Numbered from the stretch's first letter, positions 1-8,888 are shown. The stretch: 64,000 nucleotides of DNA from Isoetes taiwanensis (GCA_021234155.1 JAJEKV010000042.1:1043864-1107863); one strand, 5' to 3'. The notes: a model not told the origin generated them from the sequence alone. Numbers and translations: made by a program.

Positions 1-836
1 CTTCTCGTCTCGCTTCTACCTCGGCATTCCTCCACTATGGGGCAATTCTTGAGCCTTCATCTCGGATCGGCGGGGAAGTTCTCTTCTTTCGAGGCGTTGT
101 TGTGTCATGCGGTCGCGGCTTCGAGAATGCGGTCGATCCGCCGGATCGCGATTCTCGAGCTTGACGAGCATGCAAAGACCATCGTTGCTTGCATGCATTG
201 CATGCATTCGGGCCTCTCATCCGGTTAGGGGATCGCTATTTCTTCTGCATTCGCCTTGACTTCTCCGGCGCTTTCTCTTAGCCCGGTGATGTTTCGGGTT
301 ATGTTCTATGCTCTCCCTCCCTCCCTCCCTTAAGTATTTTGTTTATATATGTTGTTGGCGTGGCGCGGCGCTTTAATCAGCCCCTCGCTTTTGAGGGGTT
401 TTGTTCTTCTCTATTGTGTTTTGTGGTCTTATCGCAGTGCAGGCGTAACGGCGTTGGTTTTCTTTTGAGCGTGGGTTTTGGGAAGTTTAGCACCCGGCGT
501 TGTCTAAGCCCATTGCCTAGGGCTTATCGCTAGGGTTTTTCCTCGAAAACCCGAAAGGGCGGGGTTTTTTAATCCCGGCGATAAGCCCTAGGCAGGTACA
601 CTAGCCAAACATCTATGATATATTTTTGTATTTTGGGGTCCAGGTGTTATGACTGGATATTCCCTGTATTTTTTGTTTTTTGGGTAGCTTGCGATATGCA
701 GCTACCCACTCTCTACCATTGTAATTACACTGCTGGGATGAATAGAAAAGCCCCATCCATCTGGGCGTTGTTGTGTCATGCGAGTCGCAGCTCGAGAAGC
801 GCATATACAAGACATGCCTGTTATTACAACTATAAC
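1..836. other. Non-coding region left of the armadillo fragment
   Basis: I see no convincing gene here. A stretch near 90-118 (GGCGTTGTTGTGTCATGCG core) recurs near 767-785, and a CCCT run lies near 308-330. A near-palindrome around 129-145 resembles one at 39461-39480. The open frames present have no recognisable family. The region is probably repeat-derived, but I cannot name the element. Confidence 0.4.
514..594. repeat. 17-bp perfect inverted repeat enclosing a G/C-T hairpin
   Basis: TGCCTAGGGCTTATCGC at 514-530 is matched by its exact reverse complement at 578-594, with a 47-bp loop. Inside the loop an AAAACCC...GGG...TTTTTT segment can form a second hairpin ending in a T run. A similar segment (GAAAACCC, then GGGG and TTTTTTAA) is at 51567-51600, just after the LINE. 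It could be an element terminus; the function is unknown. Confidence 0.5.
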
Positions 837-1035
837 TCATCCAATTGTTGACAAAAAATGAAAGAATGAATTGAGTATAATACAGAGAAAAATTGTGAAG
901 AATAACTCATTCTCCTTTGCTTCAATGCTTGATCCGGCATTTAAAACCTTCAAAATTGGCTCTAAAGCTCCTGCTTCCATAATTGATAACTTGTTTGACT
1001 CAAGAATTGACAGGTTTAGCAAAGCAGTCATAGCA
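837..1035 (-). pseudogene. Armadillo-repeat (plant U-box/ARM type) exon fragment
   Basis: On the minus strand the frame reads TALLNLSILESNKLSIMEAG, then an ILKVLNAGS-SIEAKEN segment. This is the hallmark of an armadillo repeat in plant U-box E3 ubiquitin ligases (ALLNLS..E.NK..I.EAGA...L...L..GS.EAKENAA). About one and a half repeats are visible. After KEN the frame drifts from the family (FFTIFLCII instead of AAATLFSLS) and ends, so the piece is decayed or an exon edge. The upstream side of the exon stops exactly where the chromovirus 5' LTR begins at 1036, so the element probably landed in this sequence. No U-box domain is visible. Confidence 0.55.
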
Positions 1036-2471
1036 TGTGACGTTCCAAGTATTTATATGGTGTATGTATGCATACCATGACATGTCACCAGCATATAGTT
1101 AGGCCCAAGGGCTCAAGTGGGATTTACCTAAAATGGATTTTATTAGCTATGCTAATAAAACCAATGGATAATTATGGATTTTATTGGCATAATTAACCTA
1201 ATTATGCTAATTGGGTCTAATTAATTAAATATCACCAATGAGGGGTTGCCACCTGGCCCAAATCGATTGGCCAGGGGGGACTTGCTATTTTGGTTAGTGA
1301 AATAGGGGTCCTACCCCCCATTTCATCCCAAATTCGAATTGGAGAGTGAAGAGGAGCAGCAGCCACCAGCTTAAACCCATCCTTGCCAATATCTACCAAT
1401 AGCCTCGTGCTATGGATGCCTTCCGTGACAACGGCTCCAGCCAAGAGACTGGTTAGTCCTTAGATAGCTTCTATTCTGCTGACACTTCTTTGAATAGATG
1501 GAATGATTAAATTCTCTTTTGTATGTTGTTCTGGATACAATACTTAATAAATGCGGCCTGTGCACAAGAGCCAACCTGGTTGAGGATGCTACGATGTAGT
1601 TCAGCACCAGATAACGAGTATGATGGCAAATCGGGGGTGGCTTCTTGCCTAGCACGGCTACAGGACTTCTACAGTGTGTGCTAGGCTTATAGCCAGTCAC
1701 TGTGTGTGGGCCGGGTATGGGTCTAACACTCCCTGGGTCCAGGGAGACGTGCCTATATGGACGCCCTGGACTCGAACGGGCTGATGAGCCGGCCTTTAGA
1801 TTTAGGGAAGTAAGTCGGGTATGGATGCGGGGGGTCACTGAGGGGGCACGTGTTCTCTAGTACACCCGTCATGCTCGGGAAGGAGACGCCTCTCTGACCT
1901 GCCTCATCGGACCGGGGAGATGTAACCCGGAGTAGTCCCGTAGGGTGATTCCTTGGGATTCCGTCTCAGGAGGGCTACAAGCACGTCATAGCATGATTTG
2001 GCCTATCTGCAAAGTGTGCACAGGAGGGGCGGATGGAGTGGACTACCTAGCCATTGTCTTATGCCAGCCAATGCCATGTTATACCTCCGTCTGTTGATAT
2101 CTTGAGGCTCTGGCCGTCAGTTGATCCCTTGGAGTCTAAGCCCAGGGTAGCGCCTTGTCATGGTGTTAGTTCATGTTATTATGGTTGTACTGTCTTTTCG
2201 TTGATGATGATGGATGGGCCACCCTTCGTGGTGGTATATTATTTTAGCATGATTGTTGTATGCTAACGTATATGTATGCTTCCGTTGCATAGGGATTTTC
2301 CCATAGAGGACGTGGGACAAATGACACCTCTGTGTTCCTCGCTCAGACACTTGGCCATCCCAAGCGGTCCGAGTATGACGAAGGGCCCTACCATGGTGAT
2401 GTAGTCGCCATGGGAGGGGAATTCCCGTATTTATATGATGGGAGCATCGTATAGATTCAGGGAGCGTCACA
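1036..2471 (+). repeat. 5' LTR of the chromovirus
   Basis: Starts TGTGACGTTCC and ends GGAGCGTCACA, so the termini form a short inverted repeat (TGTGACG / CGTCACA) with canonical TG...CA ends. Length is 1436 bp. A primer site follows one base later. Internal blocks (GCCACCTGGCCCAAATCGAT; the GTGTGCACAGGAGGGGCGGA block) are shared with the LTRs at 55987-57584 and 62562-64000, so these are one LTR family. Confidence 0.85.
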
Positions 2472-2472
2472 G

Positions 2473-2484
2473 TGGTATCAGAGC
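2473..2484 (+). other. Primer-binding site, initiator tRNA-Met type
   Basis: TGGTATCAGAGC lies one base after the 5' LTR end. This is the standard plant retrotransposon primer site complementary to the 3' end of initiator tRNA-Met. Confidence 0.85.
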
Positions 2485-3203
2485 ATAGTTTTGGTGGACC
2501 AAAATCATTGCACTAGCCATAGCCTAACTCGTTAGTTGACGGTACTTTCTCTTAGGTTAAAGTAGTCAAACTCTGTAGTTAGCATGTTAGTTGGCCTAGT
2601 TAAGGGAGGAATGACCTAGTGGATAAGGAGAGTGTTCTCTAGTAGAGTGGTTAAGGTCAGAAGGTGAAGCCAGAGTTTCGAGTTTTGTAAGTGCCATAAC
2701 TTTCTCCAGGTAGCTCGGATTGACGAGATTTTTGTTCCAACGTGTTGGACGTGGTTAAATACCCTAGGGGGGTCATCATCCGGCAGCAACAGGTCGAGGA
2801 AGCAGGCCAAAACCCAACTCGGACGCCACTCAGGTTTTGACGCCTTAGAATTTGATTTAAAATACGTATAATCGGGCCGGCACCCGACCGTATAAACGCG
2901 TATTCCGCCGCATAAATTTAAAAAAAAAAAAAAACAAAAAAAGTTTTCAAAAAATTTAAAACTTAAAACTAAAGAGACGTTTTTTTTTCCGTTTATGCTT
3001 TACTACTTCCACGCGCCCGCCTCGACCGTCCGCCATAGCCGCCGGAACCCGAGATCCTAGTACCTTGCCTCAGCTTGCGCTTGTTGCCACCACCACCCCT
3101 TAGCGTCTCATTTCCCGCCTCTTCTCGGTACAGCGCCCCCTTCTTTGTTCCCTTCCTTGTCTAGGCCCAATGAACATGGCACATACTAAAAGTACTCTGA
3201 GCT
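2485..3203. other. Untranslated leader of the chromovirus
   Basis: No supported ORF. It contains an A-rich stretch near 2918-2965. The segment around 2871-2910, with repeated CGTATAA and CCG motifs, resembles the leader of the second LTR element near 57967-58020. This supports a common origin of the two leaders. Confidence 0.4.
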
Positions 3204-3719
3204 ATGGCTCCCCAGATTTACGCCCAGCTTGGGGAGCATCTGGCTACTGACCCTCACAAGGTCGAGCTCCTTCTAGTTCAGCTGGTGCAACGTTTCATCG
3301 ACGGCCATAGGATACCATATCTCATCTTCCACCTCTCCGAGCGCTTCTTGATAAAGCTTAACCTTCTACGGCAGTCATATACTATAGTCGAGCAACCTGA
3401 CCAAGTCATGATGCTGATTAAGTTCTATCCACCCGAGTGTGAGGAAGTCCCAGAAGAGGAAGCCATACAGAGGGAGGCGGCTCGTATCAGAGAGTTGGCC
3501 CGTGCAGACGACACCAGGGAAATGGAGAGAGGTGACCCAGAGGCTCGGGGCCATGAATATATCTACCTGGGTGATGGAAGAGCCATCATAAACTGTAAGC
3601 CCCTTGATCTTCTCCCGTATGAATATGAGTATGGAATTGATTCGAAGGATTACGGCCCGACGTCTTGCACAGGTAGAAGCAGACATGGCTGCCGCCCGTG
3701 CTGCTCAGGAGGAGGCTGA
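3204..3719 (+). CDS. Unrecognised ORF in the gag position of the chromovirus
   Basis: 171 codons starting MAPQIYAQLGEHLATDPHK. The protein is mixed helical at first and then acidic (a PECEEVPEEEAIQREAARIREL segment split over 3430-3505). I do not recognise a gag capsid domain or a zinc knuckle (CxxCxxxxHxxxxC). It overlaps the next frame (histone-like, from 3619) by about 100 bp. Its last 25 or so codons are probably out of the original frame, since coding character moves to the +1 frame near 3640. It could be a divergent gag, or captured host sequence upstream of the histone segment. Confidence 0.45.
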   Translation: MAPQIYAQLGEHLATDPHKVELLLVQLVQRFIDGHRIPYLIFHLSERFLIKLNLLRQSYTIVEQPDQVMMLIKFYPPECEEVPEEEAIQREAARIRELARADDTREMERGDPEARGHEYIYLGDGRAIINCKPLDLLPYEYEYGIDSKDYGPTSCTGRSRHGCRPCCSGGG

Positions 3720-4344
3720 GAGAGCCTAGCAGGAGCAAAAGCAGCGGGAGCAGTAGGAACAACAAAACCGGGACCAGCAGCAGCAGTAGGCCAACACAGA
3801 GCAGGAAACCCCGCGCGGTCCCGACCAAGCAAACAAGCCTCCCATTAAGAGACGACAGAAGTCCACCCCCCATAAGTCGGGAAGCCAATATAAGGAGAAG
3901 CTCAAGGTTGTTGGGAGTGTTGGGAAGCACACGAGCTCGAGCCGCCGACAGGAACGAGTGGATGCCACACGGCCCCACCCAGTCTCTGGGGGCAAGACTT
4001 TGCCCAAGAAACCTGCACCGACTCCGAAGGCAGCTACTTCGAGGAAACGTCATCAGTTTAGACCGGGTACCGTGGCCTTACGGGAGATCCGTAAGTACCA
4101 GAAGACCACAGAGTTGCTATTACGGAAGCTACCTTTCTAGCGGTTGGTCAGGGAAATAGCCCAAGAATGTAAGACCGAGTTGCGCTTCCAAACTTTTGCA
4201 ATACTGGCACTCCAGGGGGCTGCTGAGGCTTATTTGATAGCCCTTTTTGGGGATGCAAATCTTTGCACTATCTACGCAAAGAGGGTCACTATTATGACCA
4301 AAGATTTGGCTCTCGCCCGAAGAATTCGGGGAGACCACAACTAG
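3619..4344 (+). pseudogene. Histone H3-like reading frame inside an LTR retrotransposon
   Basis: One frame runs from a cluster of three ATGs (3619, 3625, 3631) to a stop at 4342. It is interrupted only by four TAG codons (3727, 3754, 3787, 4138). Codons 1-141 form a tail rich in E, Q, K and R, unlike the normal H3 tail. From 4042 it reads [20 protein letters not shown], then [46 protein letters not shown] and [11 protein letters not shown]. These are the alphaN, alpha1, loop 1, alpha2 and alpha3 signatures of histone H3, in order and complete to the normal C-terminus. Loop 1 has canonical H3 length. The replaced tail and the [10 protein letters not shown] / KYQKTT wording recall plant CENH3, but canonical loop 1 argues against a firm CENH3 call. 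The stop at 4138 sits where H3 has a glutamine. It is nonfunctional as read unless the TAGs are suppressed. Confidence 0.85.
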
Positions 4345-4614
4345 CTTGTCCATCAAGCATTTTTGTTGTATCAATTTTCTATCGATATGAATATAATCGG
4401 ATTTGTTTATATAAACTCTGTTGCAAACAAATGATAACAATAAATAAATAAATTTTATAATTATTTAAAAAGTAATGCTGACGTCAACATAAAAGTAAAA
4501 GTTACTTAAAAAACCCTGCTCCAATGGTATCAAGATGGAAAGCATTGGGACTTTCAAGTCTCCTTCGATCTTTTACAGCCCTTTTTACTCCAAAGAATAG
4601 ACCTCATAGCCAAT

Positions 4615-4947
4615 ATGCAGAGTCATCTTGACTATGCTGGCTTCCTTGAGTTCTATACTCAAGAGATGCTTCCTCTTTGCATTCCTTTGGGAGATCCGCC
4701 ACAGCTCTACATAGAGCGAGCTGTAGTGAGAGAAATGCTGGGAGGAGACACACATGCATACGACGTGCTCAAGGGCAAACTTCGATGGGGCCGCAACCCA
4801 CCAGTCGTCCCGCATGAAGGCCAACAATACCTTGAAGTGGCCTTTGCTCTGGCCATTCTTATAGACCACTATGTAGACGATGACACCTGCCGACAGAAAA
4901 GGGCAAGGTGCCTGAGTCTTCAGATGAGGAAGAGGACGAGTATATAA
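4615..4947 (+). CDS. Unrecognised ORF of the chromovirus internal region (a)
   Basis: 110 codons beginning MQSHLDYAGFLEFYTQEMLP. The text looks like genuine former coding sequence (balanced composition, short charged and hydrophobic alternation), but I recognise no gag, protease or RT motif. It is preceded by a 270-bp AT-rich spacer (4345-4614) after the histone stop, possibly a 3' untranslated piece that came with the captured gene. Its last 20 or so codons may be out of frame, since acidic coding text continues in another frame near 4910-4988. Confidence 0.4.
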   Translation: MQSHLDYAGFLEFYTQEMLPLCIPLGDPPQLYIERAVVREMLGGDTHAYDVLKGKLRWGRNPPVVPHEGQQYLEVAFALAILIDHYVDDDTCRQKRARCLSLQMRKRTSI

Positions 4948-4988
4948 AGATGGATGACTTTGTCCGATGGAAGCAGTTGGCCGAGTAG

Positions 4989-5576
4989 ATGCCGCCACAC
5001 CGGGATCAGGGAGCATGGTTGACCGGATTGAATGCCCTTCCGGTTATCTATCACCACGGTCAGGAGTTCCTCCTACTGGATGATATTCTCTGGATATACC
5101 ATGTAGTGGCCGGTTTGAAGGGCCGAGATAAAGCACAACTACTTTATGAGCTGGCCGAGTATTGCATGGATGATTTTATTGATTGCACACTGGTAGAACT
5201 TCCTCCAGAGGTACAACAGCTGCTCCAGTTTCATCAAGAAACTATTGTGCCGGCCGATACTCTTCTACGGCTAAGAGATCTTGTATTGCAGGATCCTCCA
5301 TCTCAGCCTCCTCAGAAAGCCTTTACGGCCATGGGACCTTACGTCCTGAATATTAATATGGTCGACATTCCTTCCGAGTCAGATGAAGAAGGGGAAGACC
5401 TCTATCATAACCCCGGTCATCTTAAGGAGGAAAAACAGGAGCTTAAGGTGGAAGAGGTCTCAATGGACCTCGATAAGGAGGTAGCTACTTCGGTCACACC
5501 GCAGGGCAAAGCATTGGGAATCATCTCACACGCTTCTTCTTATCGGCCTTCCGGCAAGGGCAGGTCCTTTTTGTAG
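4989..5576 (+). CDS. Unrecognised ORF of the chromovirus internal region (b)
   Basis: 195 codons beginning MPPHRDQGAWLTGLNALPV. It has a helical, hydrophobic first half (LLLDDILWIYHVVAGLKG; ELAEYCMDDFIDC) and an acidic second half (PSESDEEGEDLYHNPGHLKE). Position between gag and RNase H would fit protease plus RT, but no DSG/DTG protease site and no YxDD RT site is visible. It is probably element-specific or captured sequence of unknown role. It reads continuously, unlike pol downstream. Confidence 0.45.
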   Translation: MPPHRDQGAWLTGLNALPVIYHHGQEFLLLDDILWIYHVVAGLKGRDKAQLLYELAEYCMDDFIDCTLVELPPEVQQLLQFHQETIVPADTLLRLRDLVLQDPPSQPPQKAFTAMGPYVLNINMVDIPSESDEEGEDLYHNPGHLKEEKQELKVEEVSMDLDKEVATSVTPQGKALGIISHASSYRPSGKGRSFL

Positions 5577-5626
5577 CACGAGACCTGGCCCCAGAAGCCG
5601 AAGCATCGTGGTGGAGCCTCTGTGCG

Positions 5627-5866
5627 TTGTCCACCCTGGCGGGCCACAAGAAGCTCCCTTCTTGCATCCTCACTTATGTGTTGGTGTGTCGGGACTTCGC
5701 CCGTACCGCCTTGGACCAAGGCATAGCACCGTGGATGAGCATGAAGCTCCTTACGGCAGGCCCTTTAGCTACTGCCTATCCACCAGAGGTTGCTTCCCTC
5801 GCAGCCACCATTGTTGATCCAGGGGTTACCCTGCTACGCCATTTGCCAAGCCCGCCGCACCTTTAA
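5627..5866 (+). CDS. Unrecognised short ORF before the RNase H remnant
   Basis: 79 codons, first amino acids MSTLAGHKKLPSCILTYVLV. No domain is recognised. The reading is plausible coding text (cysteine- and leucine-rich, then proline-rich). It ends just before the recognisable LTDLTKHEK text of the RT thumb, so the break where the RT palm is missing lies at or before this ORF. Confidence 0.3.
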   Translation: MSTLAGHKKLPSCILTYVLVCRDFARTALDQGIAPWMSMKLLTAGPLATAYPPEVASLAATIVDPGVTLLRHLPSPPHL

Positions 5867-5868
5867 CA

Positions 5869-6360
5869 GACCTGACCAAGCATGAAAAGGTTAGGGATTG
5901 GATGGCACATTGGAAAGACAAGGTTCAGGCCGGATTTCAAGCATTGAAGGATACTTTGACAAGAGCTCCTGTTCTTACCATGCCAGATCCTCAAAAGGAT
6001 AAGTGGGTTGTCACAAATGCTAGCAGAATAGCTACCCGTGGAGTCTTAATGCAAGAAGGTCGGGTTATCGCCTATGATTCTCGAAAGATGAATGACACAG
6101 AATAGCGATACCCCACGCATGATCAAGAGTTGCTCGCGGTTGTGCATGCCTTGCACATTTGGAGGCATTATCTACTTGGAAGACGATTCCAGTTAGATAT
6201 GATCACTAAAGCCTCCAATACATCTTCACGCAACCTCATCTCAACTTGAGACAAAGACGATGGATGGAATTCCTTGAGGAATATGATTTTGAGGTCATTT
6301 ATAAGCCAGGCAAGCATAATGTTATTGCTGACGCGCTTTCCAGATATCTCTTCGACACAC
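5869..6360 (+). pseudogene. RT thumb and RNase H remnant
   Basis: The frame includes AFQALKDTLTRAPVLTMPD-like text (here GFQALKDTLTRAPVL), then VTNAS, GVLMQEGRVIAYDSRKMNDT, and after a TAG at 6103 RYPTHDQELLAVVHALHIWR and HYLLGRRFQLD. These are the RT-thumb/RNase H junction and RNase H body of plant Ty3/Gypsy elements. The first catalytic aspartate context reads TNAS rather than TDAS, so that acidic residue appears lost. Another stop and a frame change follow near 6248. Confidence 0.85.
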
Positions 6361-7204
6361 GAACGCATTGCAATGCAATATCCACACTCTCCAGTGAGTT
6401 TGGGAAGCAGATATGGCAGGCTCTTCCCGTTGACCCAGAATTCCAGGAAATATGGCAAAGTCTATCGAAGGAAGCCAGAACGGATAAAGAGAGAGAGACC
6501 TTCCACCATTATAAGAAGCAAGCTGAACTCCTTTATTATAAGGATAAGTTATGTGTGCCTGCGACATCTGGAGTTCATAAGCTCATTCTCCATGATACAC
6601 ATAACAGTCCGATAGCGGGACATGCAGGATTTATGAAGACGTATTTCAAAATCCCTCCAGCTATTTCTGGCCAGGAATGAAGAAGCACATTGCCAAGTAT
6701 ATTAAGCAATGCCATCTATCAGCAAATGAAGGCTAAGCAGTTGCGCATCCCAGGGGAGTTCTAACCCCTCGATGTCCCCAATGCAAAATGGGAAGTTATT
6801 ACCATGGATTTTATCGTGGGACTTCCGCGCACCTTAAGAGGGTTTGATGCCTTAATGGTGGTGGTCGACAAACTTTCTAAGATGGCACATTTCCTGCCAT
6901 GTCGTACCAGGGACACTGCATTGGATACCGCCTTGCTCTTTACTAAGGAGGTATTTCGTCTGCATGGGATCCCCCGTACTATTATATCAGATCGGGATCC
7001 TGGAAGGATTTCTTCAGCACTATTCAAACTAAGCTTGCCATGAGCACAGCTTATCACCTGCAGACAGATGGTCAAGCAGAGTGTACCAATCGCATAATCG
7101 AGGATATGCTACGTAACTATGTCTGGAACAAGCAATCTCAATGGGCAGACTACATCCATTTGGTGGAGTTTGCCTATAACAGCACTAGATAAAAGTCCTC
7201 AAGG
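6246..7204 (+). pseudogene. RNase H end and integrase of the chromovirus
   Basis: The frame at 6246 reads RRWMEFLEEYDFEVIYKPGK then HNVIADALSRY, the standard end of Gypsy RNase H. It continues to an H2C2-type integrase zinc region (HDTHNSPIAGHAGFMKTY). After a frame change the core begins with MDFIVGLPRTLRGFDALMVV, followed by DKLSKMAHFLPC, IPRTIISDRD and GQAECTNRIIEDMLRNY. The three DDE positions (D in MDFI, D in ISDRD, E in GQAECTNR) are present. A frameshift near 7010-7040 and a TAA near 7190 disrupt the protein. Confidence 0.85.
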
Positions 7205-7909
7205 ATGTCTCCTTTCATGATTAATTATGGCTATCAGTGCCTTACACCAGACACGTGGCATAACCCAGTATCCAAGGTGGAAGTTTCTCAACAGTTGCTT
7301 ACAGACATGCAAGCATTAGTCGAAGAGGTTCGAGCATACTTGATAGCCGCAAGAGCTCGGCAAAAGAGTCTTGTTGATCGACATCGCACTCCCTGCGAGT
7401 CCCAGGTCGGTGATTCCGTTTGGCTAAAGATCAAGGTGAAGCAAGCCAAACTTAAGATTGGCAATTGCAAGAAACTTGCACCTAGATGGGCGGGACCTTT
7501 TCAGATAACCGAAAGGATAGGTTCTCAGGCCTACCGATTGGATCTACCTACACATTTAAAGATCCATAAAGCTTTCCATGTAAGTCTTCTCAAGAAGCAT
7601 CATCCGGATCCAGAAGAAGTTCTTGGCACACCAACACTTCTGGAGATGACTGAGGATCAATTGGAGATTTTGCTTGAAGCTCTCCTTGATCGCACGGATA
7701 GGCAAACCCGTCGAACTCGAATTTTGCAATACTTGGTTAAATGGAAACACTTACCCATAGAGGATGCAACATGGGTTCTTAAAGCGGATTTGGATAAGAC
7801 TTACCCGGACTTTATGAAAGAATGCCAGGGCCGAACCATTCAAGATGCAATCATCTCCGACCCTGACGGTAATTATAGTGTTTTTTTTAGTGTGATAGGG
7901 GTCATATGA
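7205..7909 (+). CDS. Integrase C-terminus with chromodomain
   Basis: 234 codons, open throughout. It starts with MSPFMINYGYQCLTPDTW, the post-core segment after the NSTR text. Next comes a GPFQITERIGSQAYRLDLP block and KIHKAFHVSLLKKHHPDP, the conserved integrase C-terminal (GPY/F) module. It ends with a chromodomain: RILQYLVKWKHLPIEDATWV then LKADLDKTYPDFM. Chromodomains of this kind are thought to steer integration toward marked chromatin. The aromatic residues expected for methyl-lysine binding are only partly visible, as in many plant chromoviruses. Confidence 0.85.
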   Translation: MSPFMINYGYQCLTPDTWHNPVSKVEVSQQLLTDMQALVEEVRAYLIAARARQKSLVDRHRTPCESQVGDSVWLKIKVKQAKLKIGNCKKLAPRWAGPFQITERIGSQAYRLDLPTHLKIHKAFHVSLLKKHHPDPEEVLGTPTLLEMTEDQLEILLEALLDRTDRQTRRTRILQYLVKWKHLPIEDATWVLKADLDKTYPDFMKECQGRTIQDAIISDPDGNYSVFFSVIGVI

Positions 7910-8386
7910 GCGAGATCCGGCAGGGGTCATTCTAGGGGTTGGGTCATCTTAGATGGGAAACTGGGCATATAGGCATTCATGATAGGACGCATTCGTTTAC
8001 GGCTATAATGGGAATAGTGCCATTCCTTATGCCGCGACGACATTCCAGCCATAGGCATGATAGGATTCTTGCATTCATATTTTTTTATTTATTTATTTAA
8101 GGGGGTGGTCCCTTCAACCACACTACTTGATTTATTTCTTAAACACTAATGTATTCACTTCTGCAGGCCAGTAGAGCGTACTGATAAGCTGCAGAAGAAC
8201 CTAGGCCTCACCCTAGAGGCCAACTTGTGTTTTTGAAATTTTATCTTGAGTTGTTAATCTGTTACTACGTATGTTGTAAAAGGACTTTTGTCCTACCACC
8301 TGAATATATGACCTTTTTAATGTCTTCAATAAATGACAGTTGCCTTTTCTGTATTTAATCTCCAGTGCTGAGGACAGCATTGATCC

Positions 8387-8446
8387 AAGGGGGGGAGAAT
8401 GTGACGTTCTAGGTATTTATACGGTGTACGTATGCATACCATGACA
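8387..8446 (+). repeat. Polypurine tract and truncated 3' LTR
   Basis: AAGGGGGGGAGAA at 8387-8399 directly precedes TGTGACGTT at 8400. The LTR matches the 5' LTR start for 47 bp, to ATGACA at 8446. It then gives way to unrelated sequence that belongs to a fragment in the opposite orientation. Confidence 0.8.
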
Positions 8447-8888
8447 ATCCACCAAAAAAGATGCTTACGCAAGCCTTCCACTATAACATCCCATGCATCT
8501 GAAGTACAGATATATATACCTATAGGAATGCCCAATATGGAGTTGAGCAAGGAAGCTCCAAATCTTCTTGTCATGATGAAATGCTTAGACTCGCTCTGAT
8601 ACCAATGAAAGAAATAAAATAAATGTGGAACTTGTTGTACTTCAATGGTCTATATAGCACAATACATGTTGATCAGATCAATTCTTATTAATCTTCATTC
8701 AATGGTTAAACAATTTATTATTCATCGGGCATTGAGTTACTGTTCACCTGTTGACCACTATAGAATTATGTTTAATCCATCCAATTTCAATCGAACCTAG
8801 GTCGTAGATGAACTTCGACAACCAAAGCGGCATTTCAATCATGATTGCATCAGAACAATATACACCTTTGTGTTATGGAGGGAAGCAT
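8447..8888 (-). mobile_element. Fragment of a second LTR retrotransposon, opposite orientation
   Basis: GCTCTGATACCA at 8593-8604 is the reverse complement of a tRNA-Met primer site. To its right TGAAAGAAATAAAAT (from 8606) would be the end of that element's LTR. To its left a minus-strand frame begins ATGACAAGAAG right after the primer site, as Copia-type elements do. I cannot recognise the protein family of that frame, nor find the outer LTR boundary. Its left edge abuts the cut 3' LTR of the chromovirus at 8447. Confidence 0.5.

Larger units (their letters stand above)
1036..8446 (+). mobile_element. Ty3/Gypsy chromovirus, decayed, carrying a histone H3-like ORF
   Basis: The order is 5' LTR (1036-2471), primer site (2473-2484), several reading frames (3204-5866), RT thumb/RNase H remnant, integrase, chromodomain, polypurine tract (8387-8399) and a 3' LTR cut after 47 bp (8400-8446). 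The first 47 bp of the two LTRs differ at four positions, all transitions. The C-terminal chromodomain places it among plant chromoviruses. The RT palm with its YxDD motif, and a protease, are not found between 4345 and 5868, so the element is deleted or non-autonomous. Stops and frameshifts break pol. Target duplications cannot be tested because the 3' LTR is truncated. Confidence 0.85.

Noticed and set aside
3619-4344. Firm CENH3 assignment for the histone-like frame
   Set aside because: The tail and the [10 protein letters not shown] / KYQKTT wording recall CENH3, but loop 1 has canonical H3 length and the C-terminus is H3-like. Only a tree could decide.
8326-8574. 82-codon minus-strand ORF as a gene
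   Set aside because: It reads from a retrotransposon primer site across the cut 3' LTR of the neighbouring element, so its end is a chimera.
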